Source of the DNA: Dehalococcoidia bacterium
GTDB lineage: Bacteria > Chloroflexota > Dehalococcoidia > Dehalococcoidales > RBG-16-60-22
Length of the DNA: 10,315 nucleotides
NCBI GenBank assembly: GCA_030605045.1
Contig: JAUWBK010000021.1
Location: 1 to 10,315 of the forward strand
Direction of reading: 5' to 3'
The position numbers were made by a program, and so were the translations under genes. Below, in pieces: positions 1 through 7,219 of this stretch. Each line of letters opens with the position of its first letter. Positions within the stretch are counted from its first letter, which is position 1. Below the pieces are notes generated by a model. That model made no database searches. It was given only the letters and a program-made list of their open reading frames with translations, and had not been told where the DNA came from.

Positions 1-1397
1 GCCCGTTCCGTGCTGATGCCCATTTCTTTTAAGTACTCAGCGGCAGTTGGAATATTCATTGCTCCGGTCTGAAGACCTATATCCAACTTGCCTCTTATCG
101 CGTGCCAGAGCCTGCGTTTGGCCAGTAGCAAGCAGTCACCGGGATTAGTCAAATACCCCGTAAGTCTCATTAGCTCCTCAGCAAAACAGGCCCATCCTTC
201 GTAAAAAATCGGTTGTTCCACAGCACGACGGCAAGTTCGTGCTAGGCTCCAGCGTGAAACATCCAAAAGATGATGACCGGGATAAGTTTCATGGGCGGTA
301 AGCATCCGGTATTCCCGGTGGCCTGTCTTATGTACTTCGTCTGACAGATCTTTATTGAGAACGTAGAACGTTCCCCCGGAAGGTGGATGTTTGGGTGGTA
401 TGCTGTAACTGAAAGCTCTGCGGATTGCGAAAAGAAAGGATGGCATTGAAGCTACGTGGACCGGACAGGAGTAAACCAAGCTCCGTGAAACCAGTCCCTG
501 AGCCAGGCAATGTTCGGTCAGCTTATTTATTTCTCTCTGGAAAAGGCCAATCAGCCCCTCTTTTCTTACGGTAGGCACTGGAATGCTTTTCAGTGCTTCT
601 GACCACAGCGGATGAGGACACTGAATATTAAATTCTGAGACCAAGCTTCTTGCCTCCTGTTCTAAAATCTGCCGCATATCTTTAATTTCCTGGTCCAGCG
701 TGTGGTTTACCTCTTGTATGTCCAGGTTACAATTGATGTGAAAACGGATTACGCGTTCCAACAGTTCCCGGGACAGAAGAAAATCCTCGCGAGTTGATAC
801 ATTTTTGAGCGTATCATTAAATCTGTCCAGAGCAGCCAGAGCATGTTTTAGTTCCGGTAGTGTATTTTTCAAGAAAACGAGGTAATTCCTGGTATCTAAG
901 ACCATTTCCAAGCCGATATCCCTAAACAAAACAGGAACACCATTAAGGTTGTGGCTAGCCTGCTCCAGAAAAGTGGGTAGGTTCCTAGCCCGCTCGTGTT
1001 TTGCCGCCGGCTCTTCCGACTCCATAGCTTCGGCGAGTCCAATACAGATGAGAGTCAGGTAAAAGGTTGGCTGAGATTCCCAGATTCTGACTTCGGATAA
1101 CTGCTCTCTGAGAGTACGGGCAAGCTTCTGAAGAAGAGCGATGTCAATTTGCACTTCCAAATCCGGTTGATTTAAGGCCAGCACATCAAGCTCATCTTCC
1201 CAGGCTGACAATCGCCGCACAACCTCCGTGACCGATTCCGAAGAGAAGCAATCCCAGGTGCTCCATTGTGGTTCGGGAAGCCGCACTTGAGGAAAATAAA
1301 AAAACTCGTCTGTTGCGCAGGCAACCGGAAAGGTACGTGCCAGGTATTCGAACATCCGGTCACCGCTCGCTGCAACAGATGATGAAGGATTTACCAC
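1..1397 (-). CDS. DUF885-family putative zinc metallopeptidase, C-terminus cut by window edge
   Basis: An open frame of 465 codons runs without a stop from a GTG at 1397 to the left edge, so the C-terminus is missing. The GTG is preferred because CAAGGAG (1404-1410) lies 6 nt upstream; the next in-frame ATG is codon 15 (1355). Near the visible end the protein has HETYPGHH (residues 369-376) followed by EGWACFAEE (400-408). These two blocks are the hallmark of the DUF885 family, where the HExxPGHH histidines and glutamate plus the EGW glutamate are thought to form a zinc-peptidase-like site. The first 340 residues are mostly helical-looking and poorly conserved. No signal peptide or membrane helix is seen, so it is probably cytoplasmic. 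Substrate is unknown. It is transcribed divergently from the short-chain dehydrogenase. Family call is firm; peptidase activity is inferred from the family motif. Confidence 0.88.
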   Translation of the reverse strand, partial: MVNPSSSVAASGDRMFEYLARTFPVACATDEFFYFPQVRLPEPQWSTWDCFSSESVTEVVRRLSAWEDELDVLALNQPDLEVQIDIALLQKLARTLREQLSEVRIWESQPTFYLTLICIGLAEAMESEEPAAKHERARNLPTFLEQASHNLNGVPVLFRDIGLEMVLDTRNYLVFLKNTLPELKHALAALDRFNDTLKNVSTREDFLLSRELLERVIRFHINCNLDIQEVNHTLDQEIKDMRQILEQEARSLVSEFNIQCPHPLWSEALKSIPVPTVRKEGLIGLFQREINKLTEHCLAQGLVSRSLVYSCPVHVASMPSFLFAIRRAFSYSIPPKHPPSGGTFYVLNKDLSDEVHKTGHREYRMLTAHETYPGHHLLDVSRWSLARTCRRAVEQPIFYEGWACFAEELMRLTGYLTNPGDCLLLAKRRLWHAIRGKLDIGLQTGAMNIPTAAEYLKEMGISTER

Positions 1398-1427
1398 TAA
1401 AAACTCCTTGTTCCCTATAACAACATA

Positions 1428-1457
1428 TATATAACATATTGACTAAATGTTAACCAA
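1428..1457 (-). promoter_or_regulatory. Candidate promoter of the DUF885 gene
   Basis: On the minus strand TTGGTT (1452-1457) and TATATA (1428-1433) are separated by 18 bp, giving a start near 1421 and a leader of about 25 nt before the GTG. The region is AT-rich, with alternating TA steps that offer several overlapping -10 choices, so the exact hexamer is uncertain. Confidence 0.3.
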
Positions 1458-1525
1458 TAAGAAATCAGTAGTTCTACATCAATAAGGGTAAAATTCTGAC
1501 CTCACGCCTTTAGGATTAGTTGCCC

Positions 1526-1560
1526 CCGTTTAGTAGGCAAGGTTTTAAAAACTAAATCGG
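1526..1560. repeat. Imperfect inverted repeat in the divergent spacer
   Basis: CCGTTTAGT (1526-1534) and ACTAAATCGG (1551-1560) form inverted arms with one extra base in the right arm and a 16-nt centre. It lies between the two divergent genes, upstream of both candidate promoters, so an operator for a dimeric regulator is possible. There is no run of T after either arm, so a terminator is unlikely. Confidence 0.35.
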
Positions 1561-1607
1561 TCACTTTCACTTAAGCTAGCGGTATTTATTAAGGCCACGT
1601 TTAAAGC

Positions 1608-1636
1608 TTGACAAGAAAAGATTAGCCAGTTAAGGT
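1608..1636 (+). promoter_or_regulatory. Candidate promoter of the short-chain dehydrogenase gene
   Basis: A perfect TTGACA (1608-1613) is followed after 17 bp by TAAGGT (1631-1636), a weak -10 (3 of 6). Transcription would begin near 1643, leaving a leader of about 36 nt that contains the Shine-Dalgarno AAGGGAGG (1665-1672). The -35 is convincing; the -10 is not. Confidence 0.4.
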
Positions 1637-1678
1637 ATCTATTAGTTTTTAACTACTGACGGTTAAGGGAGGACGCAG

Positions 1679-2449
1679 ATGAATGACCTTTTTAGTTTAC
1701 AGGACAAGGTAGCCATTGTCACCGGTGGAAACGGAGGTATCGGTAAGGCTATTGCCCGCGGCTTTGCCTCAGTAGGGGCTAACATAGTCATCGCCGCGCG
1801 CAACGAAGCCAAAACAGCCGAAGCAGTTCTAGACATCAGTAAAGAATTTGGTACCCGCGTGATCGGGGTAAGAGTCGATGTTCGGGAAGAGAATCAGATT
1901 CGGGCACTGGCCGATAAAGTTCTGGAGACTTTCGGGCGTATCGACATCCTAGTAAACAACGCCGGTACGAATATCCGCAGGTTACCACAAGATTATACGG
2001 CAGCCGAGTGGGATGAAGTCATCGCTACCAATCTCCGCGGTGCTTTCCTATGCTCGCAGGCAGTCCACCCGGCAATGAAAGCGGTTAAGGGCGGAAAGGT
2101 CATTAATATTGGTTCGATGACCTCCATTTTCGGTGGAAGTAAATTGGCACCTTACGGTACCAGCAAGGGTGGTATAGTGCAACTGACACGGAGCCTCGCC
2201 GTCGCCTGGGCGCCAGATAACATCCAGGTGAATGCTATCCTGCCGGGGTGGATCAATACCGAACTTACCCGCCAGGCACGAAAAGAAATCTCAGGTCTTG
2301 AGGAGCGTGTCATAAACCGTACTCCAGTTGGCCGCTGGGGCGAGCCTGAGGAGTTAGCCGGGGTAGCCATCTTCTTGGCCAGCCGAGCTGCCGACTTTAT
2401 GACGGGCGTAGCTTTACCGGTGGACGGTGGATTTTCGATCATGATCTAA
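1679..2449 (+). CDS. SDR-family NAD(P)-dependent oxidoreductase
   Basis: This 256-residue protein is a complete classical short-chain dehydrogenase/reductase, a soluble Rossmann-fold enzyme that interconverts an alcohol and a ketone using NAD(P). The cofactor loop TGGNGGIG is at residues 15-22, NNAG at 93-96, and the catalytic set is N118, S146, Y159 and K163 (YGTSK). The C-terminal LPVDGGFS block is typical of the group annotated as gluconate 5-dehydrogenase, KduD or glucose 1-dehydrogenase. An arginine directly after the second strand (AAR, R41) hints at a preference for NADP(H). Start is ATG with AAGGGAGG 6 nt upstream. Length matches the family. It stands alone between a divergent gene and a weak terminator, so context does not reveal the substrate; names such as sugar-acid dehydrogenase or 3-oxoacyl-ACP reductase would be over-precise. 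Confidence 0.93.
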   Translation: MNDLFSLQDKVAIVTGGNGGIGKAIARGFASVGANIVIAARNEAKTAEAVLDISKEFGTRVIGVRVDVREENQIRALADKVLETFGRIDILVNNAGTNIRRLPQDYTAAEWDEVIATNLRGAFLCSQAVHPAMKAVKGGKVINIGSMTSIFGGSKLAPYGTSKGGIVQLTRSLAVAWAPDNIQVNAILPGWINTELTRQARKEISGLEERVINRTPVGRWGEPEELAGVAIFLASRAADFMTGVALPVDGGFSIMI

Positions 2450-2493
2450 CATTAAAGTCCCCGGACAATTAAACCAGCACCTTGAAACTTACT

Positions 2494-2514
2494 GAGCCAA
2501 TTCTTGCTCTTTTT
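2494..2514 (+). terminator. Weak rho-independent terminator after the SDR gene
   Basis: GAGCCAA (2494-2500) can pair with TTGCTC (2504-2509) around a 3-nt loop, with one bulged C, and is followed directly by five T (2510-2514). It sits 45 nt past the SDR stop. The stem is short, so termination may be partial. Confidence 0.42.
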
Positions 2515-2542
2515 GTTAGAGTACGCACGCCCGTAACAAGTG

Positions 2543-2551
2543 TGATATACT
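2543..2551 (+). promoter_or_regulatory. Candidate extended -10 promoter for the two-component operon
   Basis: TGATATACT contains an extended -10 (TG, one base, TATACT at 2546-2551). No good -35 is visible 16-18 bp upstream, as is usual for extended -10 promoters. Transcription from here would give a leader of roughly 120 nt before the kinase ATG. I see no clear riboswitch fold in that leader. Confidence 0.4.
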
Positions 2552-2680
2552 TATGGTAAATGATTGTCTGGATTTCCGTATCCTGCAACCTAGTTGCGGT
2601 CACATATGGTATGAAAAAGCAAAGGCAGAAAATATGTCAGACGGGACGGACAACTTTAAATAGGAGAGTAAGACAAACGT

Positions 2681-4594
2681 ATGACACTACGTTATAAGAC
2701 ACGTATCATCATCGGCTCAATGTTCCTTGGCCTAATCGTGATTTTGTATTTCCTGTCGGAGAATCTCCTGCTGAATGGCTATGGAGATATGCCCAGAGAA
2801 ATCTACGACCAAGAAATCACTATCGCCTACCTTATGTTAATGACAGTGGGAGTCGGTCTAGTCTTTGGCATAGTGACTATATTTCTGTTGGAGAAGCAGG
2901 TTCTGTCTCGGTTGTCTCGTCTCAGCAATAGTATCCACAGCATCGGCACCAGCGGTGACATCTCGGCACGGGTGTCAATGCCAGGAACAGACGAATTATC
3001 GATCCTATCGGGCACAATCAACGGAATGCTGGCGGCGCTGCAGCAGTCTGAAAATGAGCTACGGCAGAGTGAAGAGCACTATCGACTACTTGCTGATAAT
3101 GCGAGAGACGTTATCTACACCGTGGACCTGAACCTGAGGTTTACTTACGTCAGTCCCTCTGTTACGCCCCTCACCGGATACAGTATCGAGGAAGCCAATG
3201 CCTTGACATTGGCCGAAGTCCTCACTCCGGCTTCCTTTGACCTTGCAATGAAGACTTTTGCCGAAGAACAGGCTATAGAAAACATGGCGCAGAAGGACCT
3301 CTACCGGTCACAGACACTGGAACTTGAGGTAAAGCGCAAGGATGGTTCCACAGTCTGGGTCGAGGCTAGAATGACTCCCTTGAGAGACCCTGATGGCCAG
3401 GCTATCGGTATTTTGGGAGTTGCCCGTGACATCACAGAGCGTAGACGGGCACGGCAACAGATAGAACACGCAGCGCAAGAGTGGCGGACAACTTTTGATA
3501 GCATTTCAGATTTGATTTCGATTCATGATAAAGATTTCAAGATTATTAGAGTGAATAAAGCTTTCGCCAATGCCTTTAAGATGAAACCACAAGAAGTTAT
3601 TGGTAAGACCTGCTATAAATTGATGCATGGAACAAAGGAGCCCTGGCCGGATTGCCCGCACCGGCAGGTACTGAAGACCAAGAAACTATCTCGGGAGGAA
3701 TTTTTTAACTCGCACTTGGGAATTCATACAGAAGTAGTCTGTTTGCCTATATTTGATGAAGAAGGAAAAGTTACCGCGGTTGTCCATATTGTGCGCGATA
3801 TCACCGAGCGAAAACGAGCGGAGGAAAAACTGCAAGAGCTTTACAATGAGGAAAAAGACCTGAGGCAGGAACTCGAAGAGGAAATAAGCAAAAGAGTCGA
3901 ATTTACTAGGGCACTAGTCCATGAGCTAAAAACCCCGATCACTCCAGTTATGGCTTCGAGTGAGTTACTACTTCAGAAACTCAAAGGCAAACCCTTGTTG
4001 GACTTGGCAGAGAACATTAACCTGGGTGCCTACAATCTGAATCAGAGGATTGATGAACTTCTAGACTTGGCAAGGGGTGAAATTGGAATGCTCCAGCTGA
4101 ATCCCGAACCAGTAGACCTATTGCCACTACTGCAAAGAATAGCTAATGAAGAAATGTCAGTAGCCTTACACAATAAGCAATCTCTAAATGTGGAGTTGCC
4201 TTCTTCTCTTCCCACAGTATGGGCTGATGAAGTGCGTTTCCGTCAAGTTGTGCTTAATCTCATGAACAACGCCTTAAAATTTACTCCGTCTGGAGGCAAA
4301 ATCACCTTGCGAGCCAAGCCGGATGGTGCTAACCTTATAGTAGAAGTTCAGGATACGGGCCGTGGGATAAGCCAGGAAGAACAAGAGCAGCTGTTTGAGC
4401 CTTATCACCGGCTGGAAAGGGATAAAGACCGTCTCAGCGGACTGGGGTTGGGGTTGAGCCTTTCCAAGAAGTTAGTGGAACTTCACGGCGGACAGATATG
4501 GGTGAAAAGCCAGAAGGATAAAGGTAGCACCTTCGGCTTTTCCATACCTTTAGAAGCCACCGACCAGGGAGAAAAAAGTGTTGAAACAGGGTGA
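2681..4594 (+). CDS. Membrane sensor histidine kinase, HAMP-PAS-PAS-HisKA-HATPase
   Basis: This 637-residue protein is a two-component sensor kinase that autophosphorylates and passes phosphate to the regulator encoded next to it. Two membrane helices (about 8-28 and 48-70) enclose only about 20 extracytoplasmic residues, so sensing is probably internal. HAMP (about 71-124) is followed by PAS 1 (about 132-255, ending GVARDITERRRA), PAS 2 (about 265-377, ending VRDITERKRA) and a coiled linker. The dimerisation helix carries the phosphoacceptor H414 in LVHELKTPI. The ATPase domain shows the N box NLMNNALKFT (526-535), DTGRGI (558-563), LFEPYHR (571-577) and GLGLGLSLSK (587-596). All key catalytic residues are present. 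PAS 2 has C311, H316 and C325 in a pattern resembling Cys-containing PAS domains. AGGAG lies unusually far (14 nt) from the ATG, but an in-frame stop at 2669 excludes a longer protein. The signal is unknown. Confidence 0.94.
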   Translation: MTLRYKTRIIIGSMFLGLIVILYFLSENLLLNGYGDMPREIYDQEITIAYLMLMTVGVGLVFGIVTIFLLEKQVLSRLSRLSNSIHSIGTSGDISARVSMPGTDELSILSGTINGMLAALQQSENELRQSEEHYRLLADNARDVIYTVDLNLRFTYVSPSVTPLTGYSIEEANALTLAEVLTPASFDLAMKTFAEEQAIENMAQKDLYRSQTLELEVKRKDGSTVWVEARMTPLRDPDGQAIGILGVARDITERRRARQQIEHAAQEWRTTFDSISDLISIHDKDFKIIRVNKAFANAFKMKPQEVIGKTCYKLMHGTKEPWPDCPHRQVLKTKKLSREEFFNSHLGIHTEVVCLPIFDEEGKVTAVVHIVRDITERKRAEEKLQELYNEEKDLRQELEEEISKRVEFTRALVHELKTPITPVMASSELLLQKLKGKPLLDLAENINLGAYNLNQRIDELLDLARGEIGMLQLNPEPVDLLPLLQRIANEEMSVALHNKQSLNVELPSSLPTVWADEVRFRQVVLNLMNNALKFTPSGGKITLRAKPDGANLIVEVQDTGRGISQEEQEQLFEPYHRLERDKDRLSGLGLGLSLSKKLVELHGGQIWVKSQKDKGSTFGFSIPLEATDQGEKSVETG

Positions 4595-4599
4595 AGATT

Positions 4600-5283
4600 A
4601 TGAAGGTTCTTATTATTGAGGATGACCAGGCAATTGTAGAAGCTATTTCCCTAGCTCTCCAGCTAAGTTGGCCTGAAGCTAAACTAGTCTCCACTCATCT
4701 CGGAGAGAGGGGGATAGACCTAGTAGAAAAAGAGAATCCCGATGTTGTCATCCTTGACCTGGGGCTGCCTGATATCAGTGGCTTCGAGGTGTTGAAGCAG
4801 GTCCGCCTTTTTTCTACTGTCCCCATCCTCATTCTGACGGTGAGGTCAGATGAAGTTGATATAGTCAAAGGACTGGAGTGGGGAGCTGACGATTATGTGG
4901 TTAAGCCTTTCCGGCAGATGGAGCTCCTATCGCGGATAAAGTTAGTGACCCGACGGCGAGTTCCTCTAGTTGAAGAAGCGCCTTTGGTTTGTGGGAAATT
5001 GCGCTTTGACCCTGGTACGTGGCAGCTATTTTATGGTGAAAAGGAGATAAGTCTCACCCCTACCGAAGGCACTATCATCAGCCACCTGATGAAAAATGCT
5101 GGTCGAGTGGTAACCCACTCTAGCCTCGCCGAAGCGTTATGGGGTGTGGATTACCCGGATGCTGCGGACACTCTCAGGGTTCATATCCGACGCCTGCGGA
5201 CAAAACTGGAAGTTGACCCCAGTCACCCGCAGATTATTCTCACCAAGGCCGGTATAGGCTACTTGCTGGCACAACCAGACTAA
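4600..5283 (+). CDS. OmpR/PhoB-family response regulator
   Basis: This is a 227-residue DNA-binding response regulator, the expected partner of the kinase immediately upstream. The receiver domain (about 1-115) has acidic-pocket residues E7, D8 and D9, phosphoacceptor D53 in VILDLGLPD, switch T80 and invariant K102 in VVKPF. A winged-helix domain (about 130-225) contains LTPTEG, VVTHSSLAEALWG and DTLRVHIRRLRTKL, typical of PhoB/KdpE-like regulators. I chose ATG 4600 because GGGTGA (4589-4594) is well spaced before it and the protein then begins MKVLIIEDD as relatives do. A GTG at 4591 would add three residues and overlap the kinase stop by 4 nt. Either way the genes are translationally coupled. 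Its target promoters are unknown; the flanking dehydrogenases are candidates only by position. Confidence 0.93.
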   Translation: MKVLIIEDDQAIVEAISLALQLSWPEAKLVSTHLGERGIDLVEKENPDVVILDLGLPDISGFEVLKQVRLFSTVPILILTVRSDEVDIVKGLEWGADDYVVKPFRQMELLSRIKLVTRRRVPLVEEAPLVCGKLRFDPGTWQLFYGEKEISLTPTEGTIISHLMKNAGRVVTHSSLAEALWGVDYPDAADTLRVHIRRLRTKLEVDPSHPQIILTKAGIGYLLAQPD

Positions 5284-5312
5284 CTTTGCTCCACTCGGCT
5301 ACATCGGTCCCT

Positions 5313-6491
5313 TTATAAAGCACTAGTGTAAATGTTCTTTACGTCCTCTTCCGTCAGATTTCTTGGATTCGGAACAAAGAGTCTGCTTAGTTTCATGCTA
5401 CCTTCCGCAAGCTTGGGGATATCCTTTCTTGAGACACCGTAGGCGCTAATTTTCGTTGGTATATTGAGAATCTCAAGCAATCTGTTTAGGCAGGTGACCA
5501 GTTTCTCGGCCGCCTGATAGGCAGAAAGTCCTTCAATATTCTCCCCCATAGTCTGAGTGATATGGGCATATTTGTTTAAGCTACCTATCTTATTGCAATC
5601 CACCACATAAGGTAACATAACGGCATTAGACCTGCCATGCGTCAAGTGATACTCTATTCCCAGCGGATTGGATAGAGCGTGGACTACGCCAAGGCCGCCA
5701 CTGGTGAAAGCCATACCGGCCAAGGTGGCGGCAAGAGACATATTGAATCTGGCTTCAATATTCTCCGCTTTAGCGTAAGCAGCTGGTAAGTTCTCCGCGA
5801 TTAAATATATGGCCTCAATTGCCAGAACATCAGAAAAAGGCGTCGCATTTACAGAAACGTAGGCTTCTATGGCATGAACTAACGCATCCATGCCGGTGTC
5901 AGCAGTTACCGTAGGTGGCATTGATATCGTAAGCAATGGGTCAACAATGGCAACATCAGCCAAAACAAAGTCGCTGTAAATTGCTTTTTTAATATTCTCT
6001 GCCTCGTCGCTAACTACAAGCACACGGGTTACTTCACTACCAGTCCCTGCCGTCGTGGGAATTAGAATCTTGGGAAGCCCTCTACGGGGCACCAAATCAA
6101 CCCCAGCATAATCAAGTATCTTCCCTTTATTTGCTGCTACGATTGAAGTACCCTTCGCTACATCCAGTGAACTGCCTCCGCCAATACCGATGATGATGTC
6201 ATACCCTTTGTCTCGAACTACCCGCGTACATTCATCCACTATTCGAGCTGGTGGTTCAGCCTCCACTTTGTCAAAAATCCCGAAATCTATTTCCTGGGCT
6301 TTCAGCGACTCTTCAACACCACTTACTAAACCAGCTTTAACCACTCCTTCATCGGTGACGATTAGTGCCTTTTTAGCACCAAATTTATCGGCTTCTTTTC
6401 CCACATGGCTTACAGCCCCATTACCAAGTTTTATTTTATTGGGTGATTGGAAAGTATTTACTTTAGTCATCATTGAAATATTCTTCTCCAT
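5313..6491 (-). CDS. Iron-containing alcohol dehydrogenase
   Basis: This 392-residue protein is a group III (Fe-dependent) alcohol dehydrogenase, a cytoplasmic NAD(P)-linked enzyme interconverting alcohols and aldehydes or ketones. The N-terminal dinucleotide domain has GIGGGSSLDVAK (102-113) and PTTAGTGSEVTR (145-156). The helical C-terminal domain has the four metal ligands D202, H206, H271 and H285, in DALVHAIEAY, GVVHALSNPLG and HLTHGRSNA, with the spacing seen in FucO-type enzymes. Length matches the family. ATG 6491 is preferred because GAGAGG lies just upstream (6496-6501); internal ATGs at codons 7 and 8 lack good spacing. Substrate cannot be read from the sequence: butanol dehydrogenase, lactaldehyde reductase, 1,3-propanediol dehydrogenase and maleylacetate reductase-like members share these motifs. 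It converges on the response-regulator gene with only 29 bp between stops and no obvious terminator. Confidence 0.95.
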   Translation of the reverse strand: MEKNISMMTKVNTFQSPNKIKLGNGAVSHVGKEADKFGAKKALIVTDEGVVKAGLVSGVEESLKAQEIDFGIFDKVEAEPPARIVDECTRVVRDKGYDIIIGIGGGSSLDVAKGTSIVAANKGKILDYAGVDLVPRRGLPKILIPTTAGTGSEVTRVLVVSDEAENIKKAIYSDFVLADVAIVDPLLTISMPPTVTADTGMDALVHAIEAYVSVNATPFSDVLAIEAIYLIAENLPAAYAKAENIEARFNMSLAATLAGMAFTSGGLGVVHALSNPLGIEYHLTHGRSNAVMLPYVVDCNKIGSLNKYAHITQTMGENIEGLSAYQAAEKLVTCLNRLLEILNIPTKISAYGVSRKDIPKLAEGSMKLSRLFVPNPRNLTEEDVKNIYTSAL

Positions 6492-6531
6492 CTTACCTCT
6501 CTTTCGTATTTATATTGTTACCAACGACCCC

Positions 6532-6560
6532 ATTTTATTACTCCCTTAATCAAGTATCAA
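6532..6560 (-). promoter_or_regulatory. Strong sigma-70-type promoter of the alcohol dehydrogenase gene
   Basis: On the minus strand TTGATA (6555-6560) and TAAAAT (6532-6537) are exactly 17 bp apart, each 5 of 6 to the consensus. The start would be near 6525, giving a leader of about 34 nt that includes the Shine-Dalgarno. This is among the best promoter matches in the window and suggests the gene is transcribed alone. Confidence 0.65.
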
Positions 6561-6607
6561 GAATATTAATCTTCGAAAATTCAAACTATCACAATACTTG
6601 CCCGCAT

Positions 6608-6643
6608 AAAAAGATGGTCTTTTTCAAACAAAGCAAGCGTTGC
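6608..6643 (-). terminator. Weak tandem hairpin terminator after the four-helix protein gene
   Basis: Reading the minus strand, a small hairpin GCAA-CGC-TTGC (6633-6643) is followed by TTTGTTTG, then AAAAAGA-CCA-TCTTTTT (6608-6624) forms a 7-bp AT-rich stem ending in five T. It begins 16 nt past the stop codon. Each stem is weak, but position and T-runs suit termination. The second hairpin is symmetric and could act in both directions. Confidence 0.4.
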
Positions 6644-6658
6644 CAACCTGTCGCCTGT

Positions 6659-7036
6659 TCATAATACACTTGCGAGGAAAAACAAAACTGCCACAGTCGT
6701 CTTTACAAGTGGACAAATCTTTATCGGAATTATTGATGTTTTCGCCCCAGTTAATAAAGACAATCCTGCCATAGTAACAAGCATCATGCCACATATCCAA
6801 TAGACAATTACTGAAGCAACGTCTTGAGAACCCACCGAAAAAGTAATTAGCAGTACGAGTATGCCTATGAAGCACAGTGTTAGCCCTTCAGCAATCCACT
6901 CCATTGTTATGATTTGTTTGTTGTCTTCTGATATCGACCCAAAACCATCAACAATATTTTTGGTTGGAACAATATGAGCTATACCCCACAGGATAATTAC
7001 ACCAGAGCCAGTATAAAGCAGTATGTCATTTATCAT
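6659..7036 (-). CDS. Small four-helix membrane protein of unknown function
   Basis: This gene encodes 125 residues from ATG 7036, which has GGAGG (7044-7048) 7 nt upstream. An in-frame TTG at 7057 would add seven residues but overlaps that Shine-Dalgarno region and is less likely. The protein has four hydrophobic segments: about 5-22, 48-67, 73-93 and 105-124. A polar loop between helices 1 and 2 (PTKNIVDGFGSISEDNKQII) leads into ITMEWIAEG. No catalytic motif is recognisable. The acidic loop and the MEWIAEG segment give it the look of a conserved family rather than random sequence, but I cannot name the family with confidence. Its own candidate promoter and one copy of the 29-bp repeat lie upstream; the MFS transporter gene precedes it on the same strand with a 183-bp gap. 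Confidence 0.8.
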   Translation of the reverse strand: MINDILLYTGSGVIILWGIAHIVPTKNIVDGFGSISEDNKQIITMEWIAEGLTLCFIGILVLLITFSVGSQDVASVIVYWICGMMLVTMAGLSLLTGAKTSIIPIKICPLVKTTVAVLFFLASVL

Positions 7037-7103
7037 TGGAATTCCTCCGTTAGGCAACAGTGTTATACTGTCGCATGACCGAACTCATATTCAGTGATTA
7101 CCT

Positions 7104-7132
7104 AGCTTATTGGTTTTGCTTTTATTTGTCAA
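7104..7132 (-). promoter_or_regulatory. Candidate promoter of the four-helix protein gene
   Basis: A perfect TTGACA (minus strand, 7127-7132) is followed after 17 bp by TAAGCT (7104-7109), a weak -10. The arrangement closely resembles the SDR promoter (TTGACA, 17 bp, TAAGGT). A nearby TATAAC (7062-7067) is an alternative -10 without a good -35. Repeat copy 1 starts 17 bp upstream of the TTGACA. Confidence 0.42.
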
Positions 7133-7149
7133 TACCTAGCGTTAAACAG

Positions 7150-7178
7150 AACCCCCGGGCATGCGGAATGTAGTTACG
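7150..7178 (-). repeat. Dispersed 29-bp repeat, copy 1
   Basis: Read on the minus strand the unit begins CGTAACTACATTCCGCATGC and ends CCGGGGGTT. It differs from copy 2 at one position and from copy 3 at three. It lies between the MFS stop and the four-helix gene, about 113 nt before that gene's ATG. On its 5' side is a pyrimidine-rich stretch (CACCTCCCTCTC) that is also seen, less exactly, beside copies 2 and 3. Confidence 0.85.
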
Positions 7179-7219
7179 CCAATTGAGAGGGAGGTGGTGC
7201 TGGCTGGGTTATTTCGGGT

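Noticed and set aside
2611..2697. 28-codon leader-peptide-like frame before the kinase (MKKQRQKICQ...)
   Set aside because: There is no ribosome site and no terminator-antiterminator structure; it overlaps the kinase start in another frame.
5311..5328. Palindromes CTTTATAAAG and CACTAGTG at the convergent gene ends
   Set aside because: They are short, AT-rich or within coding sequence, and followed by no T-run, so they are not convincing as a terminator.
6190..6549. 119-codon plus-strand open frame opposite the alcohol dehydrogenase
   Set aside because: It is mostly antisense to a gene with full family motifs, has no Shine-Dalgarno and reads as low-complexity Ser/Pro/Leu.
6624..6875. 83-codon minus-strand frame overlapping the four-helix protein gene
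   Set aside because: It overlaps a gene with a good ribosome site in another frame, and its Cys/Arg-rich composition looks like a frame shadow.
7150..7180. Repeat as an integron attC site
   Set aside because: The GTTACG end does not match the GTTRRRY core, the unit lacks paired inverted core sites, and no integrase is present.
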